In this document: positions 1 to 8,348 of the stretch, piece after piece
How the letters are laid out: the number at the start of each line of letters is the position of its first letter
Numbering within the stretch: the stretch's first letter is position 1
Source of the DNA: Verrucomicrobiota bacterium
GTDB lineage: Bacteria > Verrucomicrobiota > Verrucomicrobiia > Limisphaerales > UBA1319
Reading direction: 5' to 3'
DNA: 49,932 bases
Assembly (NCBI GenBank): GCA_022711435.1
Contig: JAKLFB010000043.1
Location: 1-49,932, forward strand
The notes under the pieces: generated by a model
Database searches by the model: none
Told to the model about the DNA's origin: nothing
The model's input: only the letters and a program-made list of their open reading frames with translations
Made by a program: the position numbers and the translations under genes

Positions 1-1
1 C

Positions 2-2884
2 GGAGCCGGAGGCCAGCGGAGCGAAACGACGACGGAGCCGGACGGATCGACGTGGGAGCGGTCGTTTTCGTATGGCCGGCTTACGAGCCTGACCCGGAAA
101 GACGCCTCTGCGGCTCAGCTCAGCCAGATCACCTATGGTTATGACGCGCATGGCCGGGTGAACACGGTGACGGACGCCCGGAACGGGACCATGACCTACG
201 GCTACAACGCTGCCGATCGGGTGACCTCGGTGACCGCGCCCCCGCCCGGGACCGGCCAACCGGCCCAGACCACCACCACCGAATACAATCCCCTGTTGCA
301 GGCCACCAAAATCACGCATCCGGACGGCACCACGACGACCAGAGAGTATCACCCGACGGGTGCGTTGAAGCAGACGGCTGGCTCGCGGGCTTATCCGGTG
401 GGCTACGGCTACGACGCGCAGGGGCGGTTGACGACGATGACCAACTGGACGGCTTTGAGTACCAGGGCCGGGGCGCGGGTCACGACATGGAACTATGACG
501 CCCAGCGCGGCTGGCTGGCCAGCAAACGGGATGCGGAGGACAAAGGCCCCAGCTACACCTACACGCCCGGGGGCCGGCTGAAGACGCGGACGTGGTCTCG
601 GGGGGTGGGGATGACCAACATCTACGGGTTTGACGATGGAACGGCCAACAACGATTTCGCCGACCTGGTCCAGGTGACTTACACCGGCGGTTCCAACACG
701 GTCACCCAAGCCTATGACCGCCGGGGCCGGTTGGCGTCGGTGGTCCTTAACGGAATGACCACGGCGTTCAGTTACAATGACGCCGGGCTGTTGACCGGGG
801 AGAGCTACTCGGGCGGGACGCTGGGTGGGCTGATGGTGACCAATTCCTACGACAGTTGCCTGCGCCGGGCCGGGTTTGGGGCCAAACTCACCACCGGAGC
901 CAACCTGGTAACCAACCAGTTCGCTTATGACGCCGGTTCACGGTTGTCGTCGGTGACCGACGGCACCAACTCGGCCGCTTACGGTTACCACACGAACTCG
1001 TCGCTGATCAGCCAAACCACGTTCAAGCAGAACAGCGCGACGCGCCTGACCACCGCACGGTCCTATGATCGGTTGAACCGGCTGACGGGGATCAGTTCGA
1101 CCCCGGCAGCGGTAAACCAATTGCCGCTGTCGTTCCAATATTCCTACAACGATGCCAACCAGCGGATCCGGGTCGGGCTCCACGACGGGTCGTATTGGCT
1201 CTACGAGTATGACGCCCTGGGCCAGGTGCAGTCGGGGAAACGGTATTGGGCGGATGGGACGCCGGTGGCCGGGCAACAATACGAGTATGCCCATGATGAC
1301 ATCGGGAATCGGACGGAGACCAAGGCAGGCGGGGACAGCACGGGCGGCAACCTTCGGACCGCCGAATACGGAGCCAACAGCCTCAACCAGTATACGAACC
1401 GAACAGTGCCGGGGTATGTGGATGTGTTGGGGATCGGCACGGCGACGGCGGCGGTGACGGTCAACGGCACTGGGGCCTATCGGAGGGGTGAATATTTCCA
1501 TGTGGCGCTGGCGGTGGACAACAGCAGCGGCCCGCAATACCCGTCGATCGTCATTCAGGCGGTGGCGGGGGCCAACAGCGCCTCGAGCACAGGCAGCGTG
1601 TTCCTGGCCAAGACACCGGAGGTTTATGTTCACGATGACGACGGGAACCTGATCCAGGACGGGCATTGGACGTATACGTGGGACGGCGAGAACCGGCTGG
1701 TGACGATGGAGGCGCTGACGACGGTGCCCAGCGCGGCGAAGCTGCGTGTGGAGTTTGAGTATGACTGGCGGGGGCGGCGGATTGGGAAGACGGTGAAGGC
1801 CTGGAGCGGGAGCACTTACACCAACGTTTACATCCTGAAATTCCTCTACGACGGCTGGAACCTGGTGGCCGAACTGGACGCGAACAGGGCCGTGGTTCGT
1901 TCCTACCTCTGGGGCACGGACCTGTCGGGCACCTTCCAGGGCGGCGGGGGGGTGGGCGGACTTCTGGCCGTCAACGTAGCGACCAACGGGGTGCATTTCC
2001 CGGCTTATGATGGCAATGGGAACATCGCCGGCCTGGTGTTGGCTTCGGTTGGCACGACCACGGCACGATTCGAGTACGGCCCGTTTGCCGAACCGATCCG
2101 TGTGTCCGGACCGATTGCCAGGGCCATGCCGATACGGTTTTCCACCAAATACCTAAATGACGAGACCGGGCTGTATTATTACGGGTATCGCTACTACGAT
2201 CCAAGCGCAGGGAGGTGCCTCAGTAGAGACCCAATCCAAGAGCAAGGTGGATTGAATTTGTATGCCTTTGTTGCCAATGATCCAATTCGGTTTTGGGATC
2301 GTTTCGGGCTTGATCCTGTCGGGGACTGGATATCCGGAATCTACTGGCACGCGTGGTGGTGGAACATACCGTTCTGGAGTCCCAATCCTGCGCTTCAGAA
2401 ACGGGATGACGGAATAATGAACACAATGGGGCAGAGGACATCCCGACAGATGGATTTGTTCTACTTTAGGCTCGCAAGAGAAGAAGCACGGAAGGGAACG
2501 GTTTCCACTGCGTGGAAGACCGTTCAGATCGCTGAAGCGGCAACGGGACAAGACTGGTGGGTATTCAGAAAGGGAGGGATTGATTTTTCCGACGCGGGCT
2601 TCTGGCTGAACCAAGCGCATAAGGTTGATGCGTTAGCCGGTGGAACATTTGAGATGCGCCTTGTGTGTGATCAATCCGGCAAAGCGACGGGATTACAAAT
2701 TCGCAATACCAATGGGAAGTTTCGGTGGTTTGATCGCATTGATAATGACCCAAGCCAGAATGACGGATTTTGGCTCTGGCTTCTTGAGACTGCAAACCAG
2801 ATTCCAGAGTGGCTCACGAACGCGGCTTTTGATGTCCAGGTTGACTGGGGGGATAATCGCAAAGACATTCGGGAGGTTGAATGA
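2..2884 (+). CDS. Rhs/YD-repeat protein with unique C-terminal tip (5' end outside window)
   Basis: The reading frame is open from base 2, so the true start lies upstream; 960 residues are visible. The protein is a run of YD repeats (for example YGYDAHGRV, YGYDAQGRL, YEYDALGQV) ending in the Rhs-core signature YYYGYRYYDPSAGRCLSRDP and NLYAFVANDP around bases 2172-2290. Rhs proteins form a secreted or surface shell that encloses a variable C-terminal toxin. After FGL (base 2311) the sequence changes to about 190 unique residues, beginning with a Trp-rich stretch (WISGIYWHAWWWNIPFW) and visibly less G+C-rich than the core. I do not recognise a toxin fold in it. The next gene starts inside this stop codon, as an immunity gene would. 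The core recurs twice downstream. The toxin role is inferred from architecture. Confidence 0.9.
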   Translation, partial: GAGGQRSETTTEPDGSTWERSFSYGRLTSLTRKDASAAQLSQITYGYDAHGRVNTVTDARNGTMTYGYNAADRVTSVTAPPPGTGQPAQTTTTEYNPLLQATKITHPDGTTTTREYHPTGALKQTAGSRAYPVGYGYDAQGRLTTMTNWTALSTRAGARVTTWNYDAQRGWLASKRDAEDKGPSYTYTPGGRLKTRTWSRGVGMTNIYGFDDGTANNDFADLVQVTYTGGSNTVTQAYDRRGRLASVVLNGMTTAFSYNDAGLLTGESYSGGTLGGLMVTNSYDSCLRRAGFGAKLTTGANLVTNQFAYDAGSRLSSVTDGTNSAAYGYHTNSSLISQTTFKQNSATRLTTARSYDRLNRLTGISSTPAAVNQLPLSFQYSYNDANQRIRVGLHDGSYWLYEYDALGQVQSGKRYWADGTPVAGQQYEYAHDDIGNRTETKAGGDSTGGNLRTAEYGANSLNQYTNRTVPGYVDVLGIGTATAAVTVNGTGAYRRGEYFHVALAVDNSSGPQYPSIVIQAVAGANSASSTGSVFLAKTPEVYVHDDDGNLIQDGHWTYTWDGENRLVTMEALTTVPSAAKLRVEFEYDWRGRRIGKTVKAWSGSTYTNVYILKFLYDGWNLVAELDANRAVVRSYLWGTDLSGTFQGGGGVGGLLAVNVATNGVHFPAYDGNGNIAGLVLASVGTTTARFEYGPFAEPIRVSGPIARAMPIRFSTKYLNDETGLYYYGYRYYDPSAGRCLSRDPIQEQGGLNLYAFVANDPIRFWDRFGLDPVGDWISGIYWHAWWWNIPFWSPNPALQKRDDGIMNTMGQRTSRQMDLFYFRLAREEARKGTVSTAWKTVQIAEAATGQDWWVFRKGGIDFSDAGFWLNQAHKVDALAGGTFEMRLVCDQSGKATGLQIRNTNGKFRWFDRIDNDPSQNDGFWLWLLETANQIPEWLTNAAFDVQVDWGDNRKDIREVE

Positions 2885-3339
2885 AAAACAAGCGCATCTG
2901 GGCGGCAGGAGTGATTGGCGTAATTGTGATGCTTGGTTTAAGTGCGGTTGTTTTGGCGATGAAGCGCGCTCCGCTTACTGGTAAATGTTTGGCACTGTCG
3001 CAGATTCCTTGGTTTGGCGCAGAACTCCCAACTCGGAATCTTGGCCAGGTTCAGTATGTGGCGGAGCGGAAATATCACCGAGTGTTTGCAAGAGTGAATA
3101 CGACCTCCGAGGAATTTGAGAAGCTGGCCAGTGAATTGAAACTCTCCGTTATCCGTTATCAGATGGGGTTTGACGCTGCGGATATTGCGTCCGTGGACAA
3201 AGATTTCCGGCCAGTTGGAACTAAAGTGTCATGCGCTTTTGGAGCGATAAGTCAGAACGGGCGCACGACGGTTCGGTTATTTTTCGAGCCAACCAGTGAT
3301 GGCAGCACCAATGGCGTTCTCTATGTCCATATTTCGTAG
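2881..3339 (+). CDS. Small membrane-anchored protein, candidate immunity protein for the first Rhs tip
   Basis: 152 residues. The ATG overlaps the rhs stop codon (ATGA), implying translational coupling. The N-terminus has a short basic stretch (MKNKR) then a hydrophobic segment at about residues 6-26, a signal anchor or signal peptide, followed by a roughly 125-residue soluble domain that would lie outside the cytoplasmic membrane. No family is recognised. Its lower G+C matches the preceding Rhs tip rather than the Rhs core. Position directly after an Rhs C-terminal extension is the classic place for a cognate immunity gene, and the membrane anchor would suggest protection in the envelope. 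The function is inferred only from position. Confidence 0.75.
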   Translation: MKNKRIWAAGVIGVIVMLGLSAVVLAMKRAPLTGKCLALSQIPWFGAELPTRNLGQVQYVAERKYHRVFARVNTTSEEFEKLASELKLSVIRYQMGFDAADIASVDKDFRPVGTKVSCAFGAISQNGRTTVRLFFEPTSDGSTNGVLYVHIS

Positions 3340-3372
3340 TTGGCTTGGCTGTCACGGCAAGACGATAGGACG

Positions 3373-3400
3373 ATGGGGTCGCATCTAAATAGTTGACATA
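3373..3400 (+). repeat. REP/RAYT-type short motif, copy 1
   Basis: A segment starting ATGGGGTC and ending in TTGACATA lies in the gap between the first immunity candidate and the second rhs copy. The same arrangement (ATGGGGTC, A/T-rich spacer, TTGACA) occurs on the minus strand at 23230-23255 and just upstream of the transposase start at 49813-49838. This is probably a remnant or target of a REP-associated transposase. The rest of the gap (3340-3558) shows no coding potential. Confidence 0.5.
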
Positions 3401-3558
3401 TGAGCGTGTCCTATCGGCAGGCAGTGGTCGCGACTACGTTCTTAATTCTTCAAGTCCGCCCAGCAGGCCAGTTTTGCCTGTTTCAGCGCGCGCAACCTCC
3501 GTATATTTCATTGACATATAAGTAGATACATGTTGTATATCTTGCGTTCGACATTTTT

Positions 3559-5583
3559 TTGGACGTGGCGTCGTTGAGCGACGGTACGAGCGGGGCTACA
3601 TACGGGCATCTTGCGGATTGGCTGCTGATGATGCAGAATGCGGTCAGGCAAAACAAAACGATCCGGATGACGACAGCACTCTCATATGATCGGTTGAACC
3701 GGCTGATGGGGATCAACTCGATCCCGGCTGGGGCGAACCAATTGCCGCTGTCATTCCAATATTCCTACAACGATGCCATCCAACGGGTGCGAGTCGGGCT
3801 CCACGACGGATCGTATTGGCTCTACGAGTACGATGCCCTGGGCCAGGTGAAGTCGGGGAAACGGTATTGGGCGGACGGGACGCCGGTGGCCGGTCAGCAG
3901 TTCGAGTATGCGCATGATGACATCGGGAATCGGACCGAGACCAAGGCAGGCGGGGACAGCACGGGCGGCAACCTGCGGACGGCCACCTACGGCGCCAACA
4001 GCCTGAATCAATACACCAACCGGACGGTGCCGGGGTATGTGGATGTGTTGGGGATCGGCACGGCGACGGCGGCGGTGACGGTGAACGGCACTGGAGCCTA
4101 TCGGAGGGGGGAATACTTTCATGTGGCGCTTCCGGTGGACAACAGCAGCGCGGCGCAATACCCGTCGATCGTCATTCAGGCGGTGGCGGGGGCCAACAGC
4201 GCCTCGAGCACGGGGAGGGTGTTCCTGGCCAAGACGCCGGAGTCGTTCGTTCACGACGCTGACGGAAATCTTACGCAGGATGGCCGTTGGGCATACACCT
4301 GGGACGGCGAGAACCGGCTGGTGGCGATGGAGGCGCTGAGCGCGGTGCCGGCGGCCGCGAAGCTGCGGGTGGAGTTTGAGTATGACTGGCAGGGGCGGCG
4401 GATTGGGAAAGCGGTGAAGGCCTGGAGCGGAACCAGCTACACCAATGTTTACGTCCTGAAATTCCTTTACGACGGCTGGAACCTGTTGGCCGAACTCGAC
4501 GCGAACAGGGCCGTGGTTCGTTCCTACCTCTGGGGCACGGACATGTCGGGCAGCTTCCAGGGGGCGGGCGGGGTGGGCGGACTCCTGGCCGTTAACGTGG
4601 CGACCAACGGGGTGCATTTCCCGGCATATGACGGCAATGGGAACATCGCCGGCTTGGTTTCGTCCGCCAGCGGCGCGATCAGCGCCCGCTACGAATACGG
4701 CCCTTTCGGTGAGTCCCTGCGAGTCACCGGCCCAATGGGCAAGGTAAATCCGTTCCGTTACTCGACCAAGTACACCGATGACGAGACCGATTTGGTGTAT
4801 TACGGGTATCGCTATTACCAGCCTTCCACGGGCCGGTGGCTCAGCCGTGACCCACTGGGCGAAGAAGGGGGGATCAACCTCTACGCCTTTTGCGGGAATG
4901 ATCCGATGAATAAATGTGATCCGTTGGGCCTGCAAATGACGATGGGAGTCCGAAATATCAATATTCCTGGCGGCATTCCCACAAGCCCGTCAATTTTTGA
5001 TCATGTTAATCCAAGCTGGGGATTTCGCCCACAGGATGGCGAGTTGAACCAAACTAAATGGTTTGAACAGCATTACCCAGGGTGGGTAGCTGCAATGAAA
5101 CGTCGTATCAATGACCGGATTGGCAGAGCGATGGAGGCCGCGTGTCATGACGGGCTTCAACCTGGCCACATTCCCACAGCCGATATTAGTACGGAGATCA
5201 ATCCGACGATGTCGGGTGACCCTCCCCGTTTCCCATTCAGATTTTTTAGCGTTAATCCGCGCACAGCGAAGGCGGGCCACAATGAAGAGGACTATGGGGA
5301 TAGGCCTCAAAGCGCAAGGTGGGCGGATCAAGTGTTGGGTCGCTTCGTGTTTGAAGTTAACCCCGCCCAAGTCACCTGGACTCGAAAAGAAGGCATTGCA
5401 TGCTACACGTGGAATGTAAGTCTCACCGTCACTGATGGGATGGGACTTAACGATCCTGAGGACCAGTTGCGCGAGAAGATGGGAGAAGGACTGTCTGCAT
5501 CGGTCTTTACAGGGCGGCGTGAAGTTCGTGCTAGATGGCTGTTGACTGAGTCAGGTTGTTGTTCTTGCAGCGACTCTCAGTAA
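3559..5583 (+). CDS. Orphan (N-terminally truncated) Rhs core with a second, different C-terminal tip
   Basis: 674 residues if read from TTG at 3559; no good ribosome-binding site is visible, so it may not be translated independently. From about residue 35 (SYDRLNRL) to the core end it closely copies the first Rhs protein, including the insert beginning VPGYVDVLGIGTATAAVTV. The first 35 residues look like a decayed YD-repeat region. The core closes with GYRYYQPSTGRWLSRDP and CDPLGL (ends at base 4932). Then follow about 216 unique residues rich in Trp, Arg and charged residues, with a Cys-rich end (SGCCSCSDSQ). This tip is unrelated by eye to the first. The layout matches orphan Rhs-CT modules known from enterobacteria, where recombination can move the tip onto a full-length Rhs. 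Toxin activity is inferred. Confidence 0.75.
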   Translation: MDVASLSDGTSGATYGHLADWLLMMQNAVRQNKTIRMTTALSYDRLNRLMGINSIPAGANQLPLSFQYSYNDAIQRVRVGLHDGSYWLYEYDALGQVKSGKRYWADGTPVAGQQFEYAHDDIGNRTETKAGGDSTGGNLRTATYGANSLNQYTNRTVPGYVDVLGIGTATAAVTVNGTGAYRRGEYFHVALPVDNSSAAQYPSIVIQAVAGANSASSTGRVFLAKTPESFVHDADGNLTQDGRWAYTWDGENRLVAMEALSAVPAAAKLRVEFEYDWQGRRIGKAVKAWSGTSYTNVYVLKFLYDGWNLLAELDANRAVVRSYLWGTDMSGSFQGAGGVGGLLAVNVATNGVHFPAYDGNGNIAGLVSSASGAISARYEYGPFGESLRVTGPMGKVNPFRYSTKYTDDETDLVYYGYRYYQPSTGRWLSRDPLGEEGGINLYAFCGNDPMNKCDPLGLQMTMGVRNINIPGGIPTSPSIFDHVNPSWGFRPQDGELNQTKWFEQHYPGWVAAMKRRINDRIGRAMEAACHDGLQPGHIPTADISTEINPTMSGDPPRFPFRFFSVNPRTAKAGHNEEDYGDRPQSARWADQVLGRFVFEVNPAQVTWTRKEGIACYTWNVSLTVTDGMGLNDPEDQLREKMGEGLSASVFTGRREVRARWLLTESGCCSCSDSQ

Positions 5584-5595
5584 TGGAGAATGGTT

Positions 5596-6024
5596 ATGCT
5601 CTTATTCACAAATCGGGGCGTTGCGGTAGCGGTATGCGTTCTGGGGGCAGCCTGCTTGCTGGGGAGCATTTTGGTGCCCTCATTGATGAAGGTTGGCCTT
5701 CAATCCGAACGCGTAAAGAAATCAGCTACACAAGAGTTGAAGAACTTCAATAGCTATCTCGAAACTTACAAACTCGGTCATGGTGGGAAACTACCACCAA
5801 GCTTCATTGAGTTTGCTGCCTCAACTGGATATCTTGATAATCTGACAGAGGCAGCTCGCATCAGGAAGCGAGCTTCCTTACAGTATCCAGTTGATCCGCG
5901 AATCGGCGGACCCGGACGAAGGGCTATTGCTTTGTGGAAAGCCTCAGATGGACGGGAATTTGTCCTGTGGGAGACTGGAGAGGTAAGCGACAAATCTTCA
6001 AACGCGATAGCTGGTGGGAAGTAG
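5596..6024 (+). CDS. Small membrane protein, candidate immunity protein for the second Rhs tip
   Basis: Two in-frame ATGs occur at 5590 and 5596. The second is preceded by GGAG at a better distance, so it is chosen, giving about 142 residues. It begins 12 bp after the orphan rhs stop. A hydrophobic segment spans about residues 8-30. The following stretch, with a conserved-looking GGKLPPSFIEF motif, resembles the region after the helix in pseudopilin-like proteins, so a pilin-like fold is an alternative. No immunity family is recognised. Position directly after the unique Rhs tip, plus a membrane anchor like that of the first pair, supports an immunity role by inference only. Confidence 0.65.
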   Translation: MLLFTNRGVAVAVCVLGAACLLGSILVPSLMKVGLQSERVKKSATQELKNFNSYLETYKLGHGGKLPPSFIEFAASTGYLDNLTEAARIRKRASLQYPVDPRIGGPGRRAIALWKASDGREFVLWETGEVSDKSSNAIAGGK

Positions 6025-6440
6025 GAAGCAACAGTTGCAGGACAAGCCAATTTGATATCCCGTGGTTCCAACGAAATTACGTAACACTTAATGTTGCGCG
6101 TCCAAAGAACCCGGTCCGGCTGGGTTTCCCCCGTCGCCAAGACTTGCTGGCTTTCGATTCCCCTTGAAAAAGCTACGCCGCGAAACACAGTTAGACTTGG
6201 CTCCCCCCGCGGTGCTCCCTCGTGAGCTTTCTTTCGCCGTCACTCCACTGCGCTTCTTGGGTATGCGTCTTAGCATCTGCATCTAGGCAGAGAGCGGGTG
6301 ATTGTGCCAGAGTGAGGCCAGAATTCATCGCGCCATGGAAATCGTTACTTAATCTGTTTGAGTAATCTCGATGCCAACGCCATGATCGAGAAACGGGCGA
6401 GTCCGCAGCCGACGGATCCGCCACGAAATCTCGTGAAGGG
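6025..6440. other. 416-bp gap without recognisable genes
   Basis: Short frames exist on both strands but none has recognisable composition, domain or start signal. The stretch is less G+C-rich than the surroundings and sits between the second immunity candidate and the third rhs fragment. It may hold remnants of another displaced Rhs tip, but nothing in it is identifiable by eye. Confidence 0.4.
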
Positions 6441-7035
6441 GTGCAGGCGAATCGAACCTTGCGGATTGGCGATCCATTGGGCACATTGCATTCAGACAGC
6501 ACAACGATCCGGATGACGACAGCACGCTCATATGATCGGTTGAACCAGCTGATGGGGATCAACTCGATCCCGGCTGCGGAGAACCAGTTGCCGCTGTCAT
6601 TCGACAAATACACCAACCGGACGGTGCCGGGGTATGTGGATGTGTTGGGGATTGGCACGGCGACGGCGGCGGTGACGGTCAATAATTATCTGGCCTATCG
6701 GAAGGGGGAATATTTTCACCGGGTGTTGACGGTGGGGAACAGCGGCGCGCCGCAATACCCGACGCTGGTGGTTCGGGTGGCGCAGGGGACCAACAGCCTG
6801 TCGACGACGGGGAGGGTGTTCCTGGCCAAGACACCCGAGGTGTTCGTTCACGACGCTGACGGAAATCTTACGCAGGACGGCCGTTGGACATACACCTGGG
6901 ACGGGGAGAACCGGTTGGTTGCGATGGAGGCGTTGAGCGCGGTGCCGGCGGCGGCGAAGCTGCGTGTGGAGTTTGAGTATGACTGGCAGGGGCGGAGGAT
7001 TGGGAAGGCGGTGAAGGCCTGGAGCGGGAGCACTT
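6441..7035 (+). pseudogene. Third rhs core fragment, internally deleted and truncated
   Basis: From about 6502 the sequence matches the second rhs copy (the ACGATCCGGATGACGACAGC stretch and SYDRLNQLMGINSIP). At about 6602 it jumps from NQLPLSF straight to YTNRTVPGYVDVLG, deleting the segment that in the other copies contains YEYDALGQV and NRTETKAGGDSTGG. It continues through the YTWDGENRLVAMEAL and KAVKAWSGS regions and breaks off after GGAGCACTT at about 7035. There the sequence switches to the 3' end of the convergent NxxGxxAF gene. No Rhs core terminus, toxin tip or immunity gene follows. Copies 2 and 3 share variants absent from copy 1, so they are closer to each other. Confidence 0.8.
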
Positions 7036-8072
7036 CAGAAGAGCTCGGCATGGGATCCAGCAGGGGGATTAGGTTTCAGGTCCGGCCGGACTGCGATCCG
7101 ATAGAATCGCGCGGCCGCGGACGGGCCGGCAAGGACCGCGCGCCGGCGCTCGACACCGGCAGGCAAGCCGCTCTGATCCGAATCCAGCGACGACACAGCC
7201 ATGGATGTTTCCCAGGAGCCGTCGAGATTCGTCGATTCCTCGATCTCGAGGCGTACATTGGTCGCCAAGGTATTGAGGCGATACTGGAGAACAAGCGCTC
7301 CCTCTTGCCAACCGACCGAGGGATGGATATTGGCCGCGGGCTCGAGATCGGTCAGACCGTGGGCGAGTTCGGCGATCGCAGGCACGCCGTTCTGATCGGG
7401 ATCGAGGACGCTGGGCACGAACAGGATGGCCTCTCCTTGCCCGGCGACGAAAGTGACATGGAACGCGTATTCGCTGCGGTCATTCAGGCTTCGGCTGCGT
7501 CCATCCTGGCCGCCGCTGACCTGGAGTTCGCCTTTTTGGTCGACGATGTCGAAGGTGAACACCTTGCGATTTTGGCCGTCGCCAAGGTTGAGCCAGTCCC
7601 CTCGGCGAATCAACAGGCTCTCAAAGCCCGGCTGTCCTGCCCACAAGGCCTGGTCGGTATCGATCGTCACGCCGGTTCCCTCGATATGGGAGATGTAGGC
7701 GATACGGCCGTCCTCATCCAAACGCAAGGCGGTGAACGATTGGTAATAGACTCCGGGCAGACCAGGAACTGGATCCGCCTCGCGAGCCGCCAGGCGAAAC
7801 GCCTCCGGATAGCCCACCCAAATCCCCTCGTCGTTCGTCGTGTCCAATTCAAATGCAATCCAATTCAGGCTTCCGATAAAAGCCATATGACCGGTGTTGT
7901 TGAGAATGGGAGCGTTAAACGCCCGAAACGTGCAGCCTGGAACATCGGGTGCGGCATCGTCGGTCTGGACGATGGTCACAAATTGCAGTGGGGCGGCGAG
8001 CGCAAGGGATTGCGCCACCAGGGACGCCAGCGCCGCAACGGGTAAACCACACCTCAGCCTTCTCGCAATCAT
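7035..8072 (-). CDS. Secreted NxxGxxAF-repeat (choice-of-anchor type) protein
   Basis: The start is placed at ATG 8072 because MIARRLRCGLPVAALASLVAQ looks like a signal peptide; an in-frame ATG at 8153 would add 27 non-signal residues. The 345-residue protein has NNTGHMAF, an exact NxxGxxAF motif, and degenerate versions (DEDGRIAYI, LNDRSEYAFHV), which define a tandem-repeat family of exported proteins. The C-terminal part resembles the common Verrucomicrobia module ending in ARFYRI. About 14 further residues follow before a stop that lies inside the truncated rhs fragment, so the last codons were created at the recombination junction. Its role is unknown; cell-surface location is inferred. 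Confidence 0.7.
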   Translation of the reverse strand: MIARRLRCGLPVAALASLVAQSLALAAPLQFVTIVQTDDAAPDVPGCTFRAFNAPILNNTGHMAFIGSLNWIAFELDTTNDEGIWVGYPEAFRLAAREADPVPGLPGVYYQSFTALRLDEDGRIAYISHIEGTGVTIDTDQALWAGQPGFESLLIRRGDWLNLGDGQNRKVFTFDIVDQKGELQVSGGQDGRSRSLNDRSEYAFHVTFVAGQGEAILFVPSVLDPDQNGVPAIAELAHGLTDLEPAANIHPSVGWQEGALVLQYRLNTLATNVRLEIEESTNLDGSWETSMAVSSLDSDQSGLPAGVERRRAVLAGPSAAARFYRIAVRPDLKPNPPAGSHAELF

Positions 8073-8115
8073 GAAGAGAGGTTGCGAATCTATCCGATAC
8101 AAGTCAACCGTCCTG

Positions 8116-8141
8116 TAGGCCGGCACCCGACCCGGCGTTTG
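8116..8141 (+). repeat. GTAGG-GACCCGGCG palindromic repeat, copy 1
   Basis: A short imperfect palindrome (TGTAGGCCGGCACCCGACCC followed by GGCG) lies in the 276-bp gap between divergent genes. A related sequence is at 20580-20609. Such short G+C-rich palindromes are typical of dispersed intergenic repeats. No coding potential is seen in the rest of the gap. Confidence 0.4.
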
Positions 8142-8348
8142 GAGCCATGCCATCGAGCGCCGGGTGGGGCTTGCCTGCCGGATCGGTGCAGGCAGGTAAC
8201 GCGGCCGGCCGCCTCAGTGTCCGACCCTATGCAGGCCGGAGTAGCCGCCGAGGCAACCCGTCGGATTGTCTGCATCCGTGATTCGAGGTGCGGGCGGGGG
8301 GCACTCCGGTCTTGAGCCGGGAGGCCTGCCGATGGTAAAGGTGAGCCC

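Larger units (their letters stand above)
1061..7035 (+). repeat. Three dispersed direct copies of the rhs core
   Basis: Long near-identical blocks lie at about 1061-2200, 3682-4830 and (with a deletion) 6525-7035. They are separated by unique, less G+C-rich toxin-tip and immunity-like segments. The blocks are long enough for homologous recombination, which would swap the first tip for the second. Confidence 0.8.

Noticed and set aside
938..1996. Long open frame antisense to the first rhs core, and its equivalent at 3751-4935
   Set aside because: Arg/His/Pro-rich translation caused by the G+C-rich repeats of the rhs core; no start signal or domain.
7036..8045. Apparent 534-residue fusion of rhs fragment with a new C-terminus
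   Set aside because: Beyond 7036 it is merely antisense to the NxxGxxAF gene, so it is not a third toxin tip.
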